From positions 147,556,262 to 147,620,261 of the forward strand of contig NC_044978.1 in the NCBI RefSeq assembly GCF_008728515.1: DNA of 64,000 nt. Direction: 5' to 3'. The position numbers and the translations under genes were made by a program. This document shows positions 1-15,585 of this stretch, in pieces. How positions within the stretch are numbered: position 1 is the first letter of the stretch; each line of letters starts with the position of its first letter. The notes under the pieces are model-generated. The model had not been told where the DNA came from, made no database searches, and saw only the letters and a list, made by a program, of their open reading frames with translations. This DNA is from Papio anubis. Lineage: Eukaryota > Chordata > Mammalia > Primates > Cercopithecidae.

Positions 1-244
1 CAGTGGTGTGATCTCGACTCACTGCAACCTCCACCTCCAGGGTTCAAGAGATTCTCCTGCCTAAGCCTCCCAAGTAGCTGGGATTACAGGTGAGCGCCAC
101 CACACCCAGCTAAATTTTGTATTTTTGGTAGAGATGGGATTTCACCGTGTTGGGCAGGCTGGTCTCAAACTCCTGCCCTTGTGATCTGCCTGCCTTGGCC
201 TCCCAAAGTGCTGGGATTACAGGTGTGAGCCACCATGCCCAGCC
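1..244 (-). mobile_element. Alu, cut by the window start
   Basis: The sequence from 'ggctcactgcaacctcc'-type motifs to 'caccatgcccagcc' is an inverted Alu whose 3' end lies outside the window. Confidence 0.9.
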
Positions 245-824
245 AAAATAAACATTTAAAACAAAACACAGACTTGTGTTTTTTCCCCCAGAACAATCTC
301 TTGAGGCACGTGAAGGCTGTTCTGCAAGCATGTGTCACTGTCTAACATTTTGAGATGGGTGGTCACATCTGTGTGTGGACAGTGTTGTCATGGGGCCATT
401 ATCTCCATCCAAAGTGACATCCATTTTCAGATGGGCTGTGAAAATAGTCCATCAATTTTGACTTAGAAAAGTTCTATTAGTGTGTGGTATCACAAAGACA
501 GACACAACATTTGCAGTAAAGAGCTGCCCAGTAGTCATTGCACTTCTCATAATCATACCCCAATGTCCTCTTAGGGAATCCCTCTCACACATTGAACAAT
601 GTCTTGGTGGGACTATTAATCAAGGGTTCTTGCCCACCAGCCAATGAGTGGCATGTGATTTGAGCTAGACTAATTTGACCCCTCTACCTTAGGACTTTGA
701 GTTTTGGATTCAGTGAGGTAAGGGTGGAAGAAATGAAGCTCATTCACTTCAGTAGCATAGTTCAGTTATTCCTGCCTCTAAACCCCAAACACATCCCCTA
801 TCCTCACCAAACTGCCTTGGTTCT

Positions 825-1184
825 AGTACTAGTCTGTTATGCTGTTAATGAAGACATATCCAAGACTGGGCAATTTATAAAGGAAAGAAATTTAATGGAC
901 TCACAGTTTTCCCTGGCTGGGGAAGCCTCACAATCATGGCAGAAGGAGAAGGAGGAGCAAAGTCACGTCTTACATGGCGGCAGGCAAGAAAGTGTGAGCA
1001 GGGGAACTCCCCTTAATAAAACCATCAGATTTCGTGAGACTTATTCACTATCACAAGAACAGCAAGGGAAAGACCTGCCCCATGATTCAATTACCTCCCA
1101 CTGGGTCCCTCCCATGACATGTAGGAATTATGGGAGCTACAATTCAAGATGAGAGTTGGCTGGGGACACAGCCAAACCACATCA
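825..1184 (-). mobile_element. THE1-type solo LTR (ERVL-MaLR)
   Basis: The minus strand starts TGATGTGGTTTGGCTGTGTC and ends at the AGTCTGTT-type terminus typical of THE1. The 5-bp target duplication GTTCT is perfect (820-824 and 1185-1189). No internal retroviral sequence is present, so it is a solo LTR left by recombination. A 151-codon open frame across it (697-1152) is a chance frame in the LTR. Confidence 0.88.
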
Positions 1185-1329
1185 GTTCTGAACCTGGTTC
1201 TCCAGCCTTCCCTTTGATTCTGTGAGCTACCAGTGATATCCTTGCAAAAATATCGTTTTCCTGCTTACGTTTCCAGAGTTAGTTTCTGCTGCCTGCTGGA
1301 TACATTTAACATCTCTTTTATTTTATAAA

Positions 1330-1480
1330 GTCATAGGATGTCAGAGCTATAAGAAATCTTATAGATCTAGTTCAGCTCCCTCATTTTACAGCTGAGGAAG
1401 CCGATGCCCCCAGCGGTTGAGGGTTTCACCCAAGATCACATCACAGAGATTGTCAGTGATGGAACTTGGAAAGAAGACAA
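1330..1480 (-). repeat. MIR-like fragment
   Basis: 'ctcattttacagctgaggaag' followed by a 'cccaagatcacatcaca' segment resembles the reverse complement of a MIR core. It is diverged. Confidence 0.45.
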
Positions 1481-2039
1481 GGTCTCCTTTCCCCAGGGTA
1501 GTGCAGGCTGCTTTTTTTTTCTAAGTCCCTTTTTAGTATAAAGCACAACTTCTCTTCTTTTTCTCTCTCTCTCTCTGTGTATCTGCAATATTTAATAGGA
1601 GACAGTGACTTTAAAATCCCCCTTTTTCCCCTTAAACTGACAGTTTGCTTCATGTAGTTTAAAGGCTTTTCAGAGATAGATCTCCCAGGGACTTGGTATC
1701 TGGCAAAGACAGGCATTAGTTTATGTCCCTATATGGAGCCTTGCTTCTTTCCAGCTATGTGTAAATGTTTATTCTCTTACGTGAAATTCATATTTGGAAA
1801 GGAAGTGGTTTGCCCTAGGGAAACATATGGGCTAGAGTTCTGAAAGTGATTATCTACCATTTCTAAGTCTGTCCCTTGTAGCTGTGTGTATTGGGAAAGA
1901 CCTTCCTTCACTCACGCTAAAGGATATATAGCTGCTCTATTTTTTTAGTTGCTTTAGGGTAGCCATAGTTCATGCAACCACTGTAAAAAATAGCCCAAGG
2001 TTGGGATAGGAGTTGGGAAGGGAATTTAGAACAGTATTG

Positions 2040-2282
2040 ACTATGTGCCAGGTACCATATGAAGCACCTAGCATGTATTAATTAATGAATTCATATTCTC
2101 CTCACAAGGTTAGGAGGTAAGTACTATTATTATTACTCCTTTTTATAAGCAAAGAAATTAAGTCAAAGAGAGGTTAAGAAACTTGTTCAAGGTCACACAG
2201 CTTTTAAGTGGCAGGGTTGAAATTCAAACCCAGGCAGTCTGGTTTTAAAGTCTGTGCTCTGAACCCACTGCTCTGTTGCATC
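2040..2282 (-). repeat. MIR
   Basis: It contains the inverted MIR hallmarks 'caaggtcacacagctttt', 'ggcagggttgaa' and 'acccaggcagtctgg', in the expected order after a 'tatgtgccaggtacca' tail. Confidence 0.8.
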
Positions 2283-2318
2283 TTAATCACTGAATCATGG
2301 AGGCAAAAGTGAATCCTT

Positions 2319-2398
2319 TTGGTTGAACTCCTGACCTCAAGTGATCCTCCTCCCAGCCTCCCAAAGTGCTGAGATTATCCTACCATGCCTGGCTAGGA
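2319..2398 (-). mobile_element. Short Alu fragment
   Basis: 'gaactcctgacctcaagtga' to 'ccatgcctggct' is an 80-bp piece of an inverted Alu without a T-tract. Confidence 0.7.
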
Positions 2399-3085
2399 TC
2401 TTTTTCTTAGGAAAAAAAGATTGTTCAATACAGACAAATACCTTTTCATAAACATTTCTAGTAGAGAGTTCTATATTGCGAATCTCTTGATCCCAACAAT
2501 GCTTGGAAGGCCTACTTACAAACCGTACTCTACCACAAGTTCCCTACACAACAAACATTCTCTCATCTCTACCCATGTAACAAAGTACCTCAAAGAACTC
2601 AATTATTTGGTAGTTGTGAGAAGAATTGCACAGAATTAAGCCTTTTGCTTTGGATGCTCATAAAATAGGATCAATAAGCAATGTGTTAATTGATTTTTTA
2701 AGAGAAATTCTTTGAAGCCATGTTGAGATCCTCTGTGGTTAAAAAAAAAAAAAATTAATTACAATACAAAAACACCCAAGCAATGCTGAGAAAAAGTCAT
2801 GGACTGAGTATCTGGAAAGTCCCCTTTCTCCTTGCTGGGTTCAAAACACATTTTTCTACTTGAAATTTCCTGTCTACAGAGAGACAGGAAATCATCTCTA
2901 CTCCATTTTCATTTTGGCAAACAATGTAGGGTTTCTTTTTAAGCAATTTAGCATTACAAAGTTCCACTATGTCAAACAAAACAACAGTGTTTAATGATTA
3001 CATCACAGTGAGATATTTTTCTTGTGTTAGTCTTTATTCAGGGTAGAAAATTTAGTAGAAAAAAAAGTATATTTAAAAAATTGGT

Positions 3086-3398
<313 letters not shown>

Positions 3399-3648
3399 AA
3401 CAAAAATTGTCTACATTATTTCTACTAAGTTTATTCTGACATTTAGACTCATACTAGAAGGAAAGTTCTCCAGGATTTACTAATTGTTGCTTCTTTATAG
3501 AAGAATTAGATAAATGTAATGACTTTTTCAATGACACGTTTTAGTGCTGGCAATTTCATCGGAGACAGAAATCACACAGGGTGTATTCTAGAGACTTTGC
3601 TGGTTGGGATGGGATGGGATGGATGGGGGTGGAGGCGCAGTAGGAAGG

Positions 3649-4062
3649 TGTGTTAGTCTATTATCGTATTACTATAAAGATGTATCTGAGACTGGGTAAT
3701 TTATAAAGAAAAGCGATTTAATTAGCTCATGGTTCTGCAGGCTGTTTGGGAAGTACAATGGCTTCTGCTTCTGAGGAGGCCTCAGGAAACATACAATAGT
3801 GACAGAAGGTGAAGGGGAAGCGGGTGTCTTACACTGCAAAAGCAGGAGAAAGAGATGGGGGGAGATGCCACACACTTTTAAACAACCAGATCTCGGGAGA
3901 ACTCACTCACTATCATGAGAACAACACCAAGGGGAGGGTGCTAAACCATTCATGAGAACTCTGCCGCATGATCCAATCACCTCCCACCAGGCCTCACCTC
4001 CAACATTGGGGATTACAATTCAACACGAGATTTGGGTAGGGACACAGGTACAAACCATATCA
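3649..4062 (-). mobile_element. MST-type solo LTR (ERVL-MaLR)
   Basis: It resembles a MaLR LTR in inverse orientation ('gagactgggtaatttataaa' near one end, 'gacacaggtacaaaccatatca' at the other). It is longer and more diverged than the THE1 copies in this window. The flanks GAAGG and GGAGG are a near-match 5-bp duplication. Confidence 0.75.
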
Positions 4063-5190
4063 GGAGGTGAGAGAAGAAGAGAAGAGTAGATGTTGGAAAT
4101 AAAGCTTGGAGTCGTAAGGAAAATGAGTACTTAGACAAAAGATTTCTTAACAAAGCAAAGTTACTTCTGTGCAGAGGGGTGCTTCTTGTTTGGCTGGTCA
4201 CTACGAGAGCACACAGAACAAAGGAGAGTGAAAGTTTTTGTTCTTGACGTAAATTTTGCCCTTGTGCTCTTTTTTTATTGGCTGGGGTCAGATTGCACAA
4301 TCTAAGCTAGACTTGATTGGCTAAACATTTGAACGTTTTCTTAGATAAGGTGGGTATGTAAGGGAGAGAAGGGAAAGGGGGAAGGGGTCGTCTGCGGTGA
4401 GCTAGAGAGCTAGCTTTCTTCTTAAATAAGGAAAGGAATGTGATTTAATGGCATCTCTAGTATAATTAACAGTAGATTATGTGATTTCTCTTGGGACCCA
4501 GTTGTATGAGCCCTGAATATGTAGACCTGTCTTCCCTGGGGACCCAGGTTGGCCCACCTGTACCCCAAACAAGCTAGTTTCTTGCCTGTTTAACCCCAAC
4601 ACAATAGTTGAGCAGCGTGGAGACTCCTCCATCATCTTAGCACCCAGACCTCGTTTATTAACAGTTTTTCCAGTGAAATTTAATGGAAATTTATTACATA
4701 TTAAAGCCCTGGATGGTCTCCCTTTTGATATTAACATATTGCTGAAACAAAGGTCTTTTATTTATCCATCCATTTGTTAATACGACATCGAGCATATACC
4801 AGGCACAGTCCGATACCAGAGACAGATAACCCAAACAATTACAAAGTAGTTTGGACAGGGGTAGGCTGGGTCTTAACTCCTTGAGGGACTAGTTTTATCC
4901 ATCTCTAAATTACTAGTACCAAGCCGTGTACCTGACATGAAAATTACTCAATAAGTGTTGACTCAATGAATGGAGCACTGTGGCAGCCCAGACAAGGGAC
5001 ACCTGAATCTAGGTAGAAGACGGAAGTGAGGGAAGACTTCCTGGAGGAGGAGACACATCTGGTAAGGATAAGTTAAATGATCCTTACAGGATTAGTTAAA
5101 AGATAAGTTGACTGGGGTGAAGGGAACACATATAAAGCTACTTCATCAGTGATGTACAGAAAATGAAGCCCCAGTTCAAGGTCTACATGT
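4063..5190. other. Intergenic sequence, no gene recognised
   Basis: No coding, RNA or clear repeat signal. Around 4760-4975 there is a diverged 'accaggcacagtcc ... actcaataagtgttgactcaatgaatg' pattern that looks like a degraded MIR or L2 piece. Confidence 0.5.
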
Positions 5191-5197
5191 CCTCCAA

Positions 5198-5225
5198 CAC
5201 ACACACACACTCACACACACACACT
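5198..5225. repeat. (CA)n microsatellite
   Basis: CA repeats interrupted by two TCAC units. Confidence 0.9.
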
Positions 5226-5823
5226 CACGTGCACATGACGTGTGTGTTCCTGACATTCAGGAGACAGAAGTATACTTTCTTTGCAAATAATAACTATGCC
5301 ATTCTCTATTCCAAGTACATTTCAGTCATTAATGTGAGAGAGGTGAGCTTTGTTACGTTTGAGAATGTCAGAGTTCTGTAGGAGAAAATTGACAATACTG
5401 TGATCTATTGCAATATTTTTATACCATATAATTTGAGCTTGTAACTACTTAACCAATTAAAGATTAAGCAGGTAGTCCTTAACTGCTACTGCACAGCTGA
5501 AAGAATGATTTATTACTTTGGAATACAGGGAAGCCAGATTGCATTCAAAGAAAATCACTATGGGGAGCTATTAATCAGTGCTCTGAAACCAGGCTTCCCT
5601 GTTCAACCTGGAGAAAAGCTGCTCCTTAAAGCCCTCTCTTGGAGAGTTCCAATGCATAATAACAAACTAAGTCCTGATGGTTAAGGAAAAACAAGTTTAT
5701 TAATGGCTAAGCAAACACATTTTCTAGAAAAATTCATTGTGTTTTCTTTCCAGTTTTCCCTAAAAAGCAGTTCTTGAATCACCACTGTAAGAATACTGAG
5801 ACAGAGGAGGACACGTGGAATTT

Positions 5824-6120
5824 CTTTTTTTTTTTTTTTTTTTTTTTGAGACGGAGTCTTGCTCTGTTGCCCAGGCTGGAGTGCAGTGGTGCGGCTCACT
5901 GCAACCTCCACCAACCAAGTTTGAGCAATTCTCCTACCTCAGCCTCCGAGTAGCTGGGATTACAGGTGCGCGCCACCACACCAGGCTAATTTTTTACATT
6001 TTTGGTAGAGATGGGGTTTCATCATGTGGCCAGGCTGCTCTTGAACTCCTGACCTCGTGATCCGCCCGCCTCGGCCTCCCAAAATGCTGGGATTATAGGT
6101 GTGAGTCACCACGCCTGGCT
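5824..6120 (-). mobile_element. Alu
   Basis: A T-tract (about 23 bp), then the inverted Alu body to 'caccacgcctggct'. The flanks ACACGTGGAATTTC and ACATGTGGAATTTC are a 14-bp target duplication with one change. Confidence 0.92.
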
Positions 6121-6124
6121 GACA

Positions 6125-7325
6125 TGTGGAATTTCATTTACTCTTTAGGAGTGGTACCCCAGCCAAATTAAAAAACAATCCAGTCCAGGATACATTCCAT
6201 TAACTCCAGTTTCATTTGTGCTAATGATGCTATGCTGATTTTATGAATGCATTGGTCTATGACATCAATACTATTGAATCTTTCAATTCATCTGAGTCCC
6301 TCAGGGTCTCTAATCAATGCATAGTTGTAGCTGCATGAGTTAAATTGCCACTCTATCGAGGTGAGAGGGCTCATGGTGCAAGGGATAACTCACAAGGATT
6401 TCTGAGGATTTTACACTGGAGTCTTGTAGGAGGTGCCTGAAAAGATAACCAGGGGCCGGGCCGTAAAGGGCCTGGTTTGGGCATCTTCCTGAATGCTGGG
6501 GTGAGCCAGTGAAGGTCTGAAACAGAGGAATAACCAGATCTGCAGTTGCTGAGAGACTATGCTGACACTGCTGTCATGGATGGTTCGGAAGGGAACTGAG
6601 ACCTGTACTGAGACCAGGCTGGTATCTATCGTGCTAGTTTGCGGGAAGGATGAGAAGAAAGTGAAGCAAGACCGAGGCAATGGGATGCAGGAAGATACAC
6701 AAAGGAGTAGTTAAGAGTACTTCGAAACTGACGGTGTGTTGAGGGTGAGGAAAAGCAACAATCTATGGCTATAGCTGAGCTTCTGGCAGAGGCCACACTA
6801 TACATCCAGCTCAGATAGAGAATAAGAGGAGAGGGAAAGAGGGTGAATTCCATTTGGATGTGTTTCGATTAAGTTTAGCGGGACACTTAAACACTGATGA
6901 ACCAGGGTCTGGTAGGAAGTTGACGATAAAGCTGGAATTCAAGAGTGATATCTGGGCTCCATGTAGAAATTTGAATGTCATCAGCACACAGTGGGTGGTT
7001 GCAGAAGCCCTAGATATGCCCTAGATATAGCCAGTGGATTGCTTTGCTCAAGCTAATATATAATTTTGGATGAAAGAAGTGCAAAGTGAATTTCAAACTG
7101 AACTTTATTTTACTTGGGCAAGTGTACAACAGTTGTAATAAATGTTTGTGGACTGACTGGATGAACATATGGATAGAGGTGATTAAATGAATAAAAAGTA
7201 TGAGTTCATGAAAATCAATAGATGTTCTCTTTTACTTTATCTCATGACTTATTTCCATTTTAGCTCTGGCATGAAAAAAAAGGCAACATTTGGATGTAAT
7301 ACGTAGAGATCTTTAAAAATCAATG
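6125..7325. other. Intergenic, ancient repeat-like sequence
   Basis: Between 6370 and 7000 the text ('aagggcctggtttgggcatc', 'gaatgtcatcagcacacag') resembles a widespread old mammalian interspersed repeat whose name I cannot fix. No gene is seen. Confidence 0.4.
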
Positions 7326-7329
7326 AGCC

Positions 7330-7361
<32 letters not shown>

Positions 7362-7510
7362 AGAAACAGGATTTCCCTCTGCATTCCAGGCTGGAGTTCA
7401 GTGGTACAATTGTAGCTTAGTGCAGCCTCGAACTGCTGGGCTCAAGCAATCCTCTCGCCTCAGCCTCCCACAGTGTTGGGGTTATAGGCATGAGCCACCG
7501 TGCCTAGCTG
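7330..7510 (-). mobile_element. Alu monomer (FLAM or AluJ half)
   Basis: A T-tract is followed by a single inverted monomer ('aggctggagttcagtggtac' ... 'gccaccgtgcctagct'). The second monomer is absent and divergence is high. Confidence 0.8.
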
Positions 7511-8870
7511 CTTTTCATTTCTAAAGCCTACTAATTTCAGACCATTTCATATGTATTATTCCTATTTGGTATTGATGCCCTAGTAGCGACTGATCAACTG
7601 CTTCCTTTGCAGCAAACCCAGATGGAGATGACCAGCAAGTGACAGACCTGTTCAGCAAACAAATATGTTATTTTGCACATGACTTCCCTTGAATAAATGT
7701 GAGCCTCCACTCTACAATCCTTGCCAGAGACCAAGTGGTTTTAAAATAAAGACAGATGTGTTATACCACACATTGGCTTGTAACATCCATATCTTATATA
7801 AATGGCCACACTGTAGTCCCAGGGTCTGCAGAACAGACCAAGACTCCTTAGTAATCAATCACATCATTATCAAGGCAGTAAACAGGGAAGTGGAAACATG
7901 TCTTCCACTGTCATTGATGGAAAATTTTACCTTGACAGGAAAAGGTATTTCGGAGCCTTCTTGAATCATTGAGGAACTGCTTAAAATGCACATTTGTGGT
8001 CTAAAATGTCCAAAATACTTTAACACCTCACTACAGGCACCAAATGGTTTGGGCAATAGCAAGTAAATCACAAATCCATTTTGTAGTTTGGGAAGGTCAT
8101 TAGGACGCAGATTCATTATCTGCTGAGACTTTTTTGTTGCTTTCCATTTATTACTCTCCTTTGAGTGAAATGGAGCTGTGAGAGCACAGCAGAGACCTCA
8201 GTTCACTCAACCCTGACACATTACTGGTGTCTACAATTTCACTATAAATTTGGAGAGGGAGAGACAGAAATTGCAAATGCAGGGAGTTAGATCCCCTTGT
8301 GCTGCATTTGTCAAGATGAGCAGATTGTAAACTGCCTCTTGCAAATATGATATGCATCTGGGCATCAAGCTAATAATTCGAACCACAGAATCATTCATTT
8401 GTGCGATGCTTCCCTCCAGAAGTTTCTGAAATTGCTTCTGTAGTCATTATGTATCCCAGAGCTGTTCAGGTTTAGTCTGAGGATTAGAGAGACGATCTGG
8501 CTAAGGAAGTGAGAAGCCTTTTTCAATGAGATGGAAATGACAAATTTTTCTGCGCACATCATCACAATCTTTACAAATTATACATTTGAAATACATGGTT
8601 TGGGCTTTTCTGAGGAAAGCAAGGAGAGATTTGTAGAGTCATCAACTTTATGTTAGAAACTTACAGGCACGTTGATGACAAATTCAAATCATTTAGACAC
8701 TCTCATGGACACTTCTGGCTCTTCTAGTGAAAAACAATCTGTGTATTTTTACATTACACTTTCTGCCTCTGGCAGGGCCCTATCCTTTTACCTCCCTGAT
8801 CAGAAGCAATTTCTTTTGCTTCCTGTTTTGATTTCTAAAAATTTAGTTATGTAAGTCATCCATTAATACG
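7511..8870. other. Intergenic sequence, nothing recognised
   Basis: AT-rich unique sequence. Short open frames are below chance significance and no splice-linked coding pattern was seen. Confidence 0.5.
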
Positions 8871-8879
8871 TTTCATTAT

Positions 8880-9027
8880 ACAAACATAAGTATTGCAAAT
8901 AACATTGCAGTCCCTTTTGATTATTGTGAAATTCTGATGTTTTCCCCCACATATGGAACCCCCTTTCACTTCTGGTTATAAGCCATGTTAACAGTTTCAT
9001 ATGTATCCTTCCAGATCTTCTAGCGGG

Positions 9028-9063
<36 letters not shown>

Positions 9064-9235
9064 AGTATTTGTGTGTGTACAAATATGTTATTGTAGACAA
9101 ATATACTACAGCTTCTTTTTTTTTCACTCAGTTACACATCTTGGAGCTGTCACTACAGGGATCTATTCCATTCTTTTTATTTGTTTTTACTGTTGCATAA
9201 TATTCCAGAGTATTGGTGCACCACCGTTAACTTCT
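8880..9235 (-). repeat. Possible L1 3' fragment containing a (GT)n tract
   Basis: 'ttgcataatattccagagta' resembles an inverted L1 ORF2-end motif. A GT run (9031-9060) lies inside. The family call is weak. Confidence 0.4.
9031..9060. repeat. (GT)n microsatellite
   Basis: About 14 uninterrupted GT units followed by related 'gtgtgtgtac'. Confidence 0.9.
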
Positions 9236-9559
9236 TTAGGGCTTCTGAATTTTCACTGCAGTCTACCTAACCCTGAAGAATCTTGAAAGACCCCTCAAAC
9301 AGCAAATTCTTCAAAGTAAAAAAGAGTACATTGTATTAATTTTATTGGGAAAAATCTTACTCATTTCTAAGCTCCCCAATCATACCCATTTATGCTATAC
9401 CACCAAACACCATTAAAATGAGCACCATTACTTCATAGTTAACATTTCCTAATGTAACTCAACCAGATATTTTCCCATGAATTACCCTATACTACAGTTA
9501 CTTCCATTCTCTCATTCAGCATTTACAAATTACACACAGAAGACTTTGACCTATTTGGT

Positions 9560-9900
9560 TAATTCAACAAATAATTATCAAGCACCGACTATTTGCCAAG
9601 CATGGCTGTGGGTGCTGGGAATATGGTAAAGAACAAAACACAGAAAAATCCCTCCTCTCCTGGAATCTACATCCTTGTGCAAGGCACATAACAGACAAAT
9701 CAGTGGGATATAAAGGATGTTAGACAGTGGTATGTCCCAAAGAGAAAAAACACGAAGGCGGGACAGGTGCTTTATTCAAAAGGTGGTTTTTGAATAAACA
9801 CCTTCAAGAAGCGAGGGAGGAAGCCGATGGGATGTCTGGAGGAAAAGCCTTCCTAACTAAGATACCCTGTGGGTACAAATGATTTTTTCCGACAGAGAAA
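9560..9900. repeat. Ancient mammalian interspersed repeat, family uncertain
   Basis: 'gtgggtgctgggaatatgg' and 'gaacaaaacacagaaaaatc' match a common old repeat pattern with accumulated changes. No gene. Confidence 0.4.
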
Positions 9901-10335
9901 AGACCGGAGTCTTTCTGTCCTGCAGTTCATCATTTGGGTTCTTGGCCTTTATCGCTTCCCACCAGTGGAATTTTTTTTCCCAAGGAGAGTTGACTAGAAC
10001 TCTCCTGCAGAAATGTCAAAAGGCGATCATCTTTTTCAATGAGAAATGAATCCCTCAACATACAAGGTTTATAACCTGAGGGAGACCAGGGCATACAGGG
10101 CACTCATTTTCTCCTGGGATCAGGGGTGCTGGCAGGAGAAACGTGGTTGGCTCTCTGACAGAGAGATGGGTGGAGTAATCTGTCTCCGCCTGAAGCCACA
10201 GGATAGAGAGTGGGGAGGGGGAGCCCAGATATTAGCTGAAAGAGGGGAACTCAGCCCCAGAAAAAAATGAGTAAATTTTCTTCTTTATGACCAGGTGTCT
10301 GCTTCTCCATGGCTATGTCTAGAATTCTATATACT
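9901..10335. other. Intergenic sequence, nothing recognised
   Basis: Unique-looking sequence with no coding, RNA or repeat signal I can name. Confidence 0.5.
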
Positions 10336-10339
10336 GCTT

Positions 10340-10550
10340 GGATATAAATCCCGGCTTTTCTAATTCTTAGTCGGATAATCATAGGCAGATCACTCAATCT
10401 CTCTGAGCTTCATTTTCTGCCTGTAAAATGGAAATGATAATAATAGTAGCTATCTCCTAAGGTTGACATGGAGGATTAAATGAGATTGTAGAGGTAGAGG
10501 CGCTATGCTTCGTGTCTGAAACACAGCAAATAATCAGTAAGTATGCCACC
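10340..10550 (+). repeat. MIR
   Basis: MIR order in the sense direction: 'cagatcactcaatctctctg', 'tgtaaaatggaaatgataat', 'ggaggattaaatgagat', then an 'acagcaaataatcagtaa' tail. Confidence 0.8.
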
Positions 10551-11175
10551 ATCATCACATCACTATCACTGCCACCGCGATCATGCATTCCTGGGCTTAG
10601 CAGGAAACAAGTTTAGGGGTAGAAAGGCATTATTCAGTACTTCTTTAAACATCCATCAGTATCTCACAGGGCTTGGTACTGAAGATTCAGCTTAAAGGCT
10701 GTCTAGATAAGTAAAAAACTCCACGCTTCGGGAAGGTAGTAGAGGGTTAAGGATTTTCAGGAAGGTGGTAATGTACAAATTGGCTTCCTTGGCACCGGAG
10801 AAGGGGAAGCGAGAAGGAAATGGAGATGTTTTTGTGATATCAAAGTCACCTGTGAGACAGGATGCTGTGTTGATGATGACCGGGAAACTGCTTGATGTAA
10901 GTGTCTGTGAAATGATGAAGAGGCCTGTGGTGAGAACCACCCAGGGGCCAAATAACCTCGCGTGGCTTCATTCTGTGTCTCTTTAGTCTCAGTTTGTTCT
11001 CAGTTGCATGGAAACAACCAAAGCCGACAACCAAACCTTTCAGCTACAAATCTACCTCACAACTCAAATCTACCTTAGAGCTAATCTAAGCATTCAGGTG
11101 TCTCCAAAAATAACCATGTTACATTTCTGTTTTGTTGGGAGGCTCTAATAGTTTAAAAACACTAGCTAGTCAGGC
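10551..11175. other. Intergenic sequence, nothing recognised
   Basis: Several overlapping short open frames occur on both strands near 10690-11030. None has a homologue I recognise or splice context. Confidence 0.5.
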
Positions 11176-11179
11176 TGAA

Positions 11180-11395
11180 CGGAGCTGGGTTTGAATCCTG
11201 GCTCTTTTTTTTTTTTGCTAGTTGTGTAATTCTGGATGAGGTAGATAATGTCTCTGGGTCTCAATGTTCTCATTTGTGCAGGGAGATGATAATAATATCT
11301 ACCTAATAGGGTGATTATGGAGATGAAGTGGGATAATGCAAATAAAATCCTCAGCACAATGCCCAGCACACAGTAAATGCATGTTAGTGATTATG
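11180..11395 (+). repeat. MIR
   Basis: 'gctgggtttgaatcctggct' starts a sense MIR that runs through 'gggagatgataataatatct' to 'cccagcacacagtaaatgca'. A short T-tract is inserted near 11207. Confidence 0.8.
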
Positions 11396-14200
<2,805 letters not shown>

Positions 14201-14203
14201 CCT

Positions 14204-14520
14204 TTTTATTTTTTTAGTTGAGACAGCGTCTCCCTCTGCTGCCCAGACTGGAGTGCAGTGGTGCATCATGGCTCACTGCAACCTCTGCCACCCGGGCTCA
14301 AACGATTCTCGTGCCTCAGCCTCCTGAGTAGATGGGATTACAGGCGCGAACCACCACATCCGGCTTTTTTTTTTTTTTTTTTTTTTTTTTTTGTATTTTT
14401 AGCAGAGACAGGGTTTTACCATGTCGGCCAGGCTGGTCTCGAACTCCTGACCTCAGGTAATCCGCACACCTCAGCCTCCCAAAGTGCTGGGATGACAGGT
14501 GTGAGCCACTGTGCCCCACC
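14204..14520 (-). mobile_element. Alu with expanded middle T-tract
   Basis: An inverted Alu body to 'ccactgtgccccacc'. The mid-element A-run has become a T-tract of about 28 bp (14365-14392). Confidence 0.9.
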
Positions 14521-15567
14521 ACTTGTTTCTCTTTTACATTTCCAGTTAATGTCTAAACCCATCTGATGCAAAAAACAAAATGACAACAAAAAACCGATGT
14601 GAAGAAATTGTAAAGCTAAATCATTTCCTCTGCTCTACACATAAAAAGTCTAAAATTGATGAAGAGGTAAATGCAACATTTTCATCAGTTAATCATTCTC
14701 TAGCCTTAGTAACAAAAGCATTTCTGGCAATCAGAAAAGGGGAAAAATCTTTAATTGATTTCTCAGGTAGTTTTTTCCAGATTGTACATAAAGTGTTCTT
14801 ATGTTTTCCATTTCGATGTTTCAGGAGACATACAAATGAAATACAGTACATAGACAAATGAAATGAATGAAATGCTAATAAGAAGTAGGATGATATTAAA
14901 ATATCCCTACTTTGCCTGTATGGAACAAAGGCAGTCTACTCCATCAGGGGAATCAAAGCAAATGTGAACAAGAGGTTTCCCCCTTGCAAAACTATGAGCT
15001 TCATTTGCCCTGGAGGGAGCTACTAGGCAAGGCTTCACGTGACAGTGCCTGTAGGGATGCCCATGGTGCTGTGAAGCACGTGTGTTCTATAGAACACGCA
15101 GCTGCAACGAAGGTGTGGCGCTCAGGAGAAGCAGCCACTGACAATGCACCTCCTGGCTGCATGGTCTTCTGTGCAGCCTCTCATGGATCAATATACCGGT
15201 TAGTGAAAACACACATCAGTATTTTCTGTCCTTCGGCAACGATGACGATGTTTGCCACCAGCGAGTGTGATCTGTGAAGCGATTTTAAAATGCAGTCCTG
15301 GGATTCTACTGTATTGAAACACCTTTGATTTTCTATCTGAATATTTCCAAGCTTTGTAATTATGCCATCATGTGCTTGTGATCATAAGAAATTAATTTTA
15401 AACTAAATACTCTTCAGTATCCCTTTTCATATATATTTTCACCTCATATATATAGTTCGGGATAAAATAGTGTAAAGAGTATAGGAAAATACAACAAATT
15501 AAAGGGTAGGACATTAAAAAAACCCCACGAATTTACCTTGTTCTTCAAAGTTTTTAGGGTTTAAAAG
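14521..15567. other. Intergenic sequence, nothing recognised
   Basis: Frames of 93 and 121 codons (14580-14861, 14912-15277, plus) have no recognisable homologue and no splice or promoter context. I treat them as chance. Confidence 0.5.
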
Positions 15568-15573
15568 TTTATT
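15568..15573 (-). promoter_or_regulatory. Candidate polyadenylation signal AATAAA (minus strand)
   Basis: The plus-strand TTTATT here reads AATAAA on the FAM114A1 strand. It is the first canonical hexamer after the stop codon. It lies just past the MER1 element, 13 bp beyond the transposon end. Whether cleavage really occurs here cannot be judged from sequence alone. Confidence 0.4.
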
Positions 15574-15585
15574 GGTATTTTAAGC

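Noticed and set aside
697..1152. A 151-codon frame on the plus strand
   Set aside because: Most of it is the antisense of a THE1 solo LTR.
14912..15277. A 121-codon frame on the plus strand
   Set aside because: No homologue is recognised, there is no codon or splice support, and the length is within chance for 64 kb.
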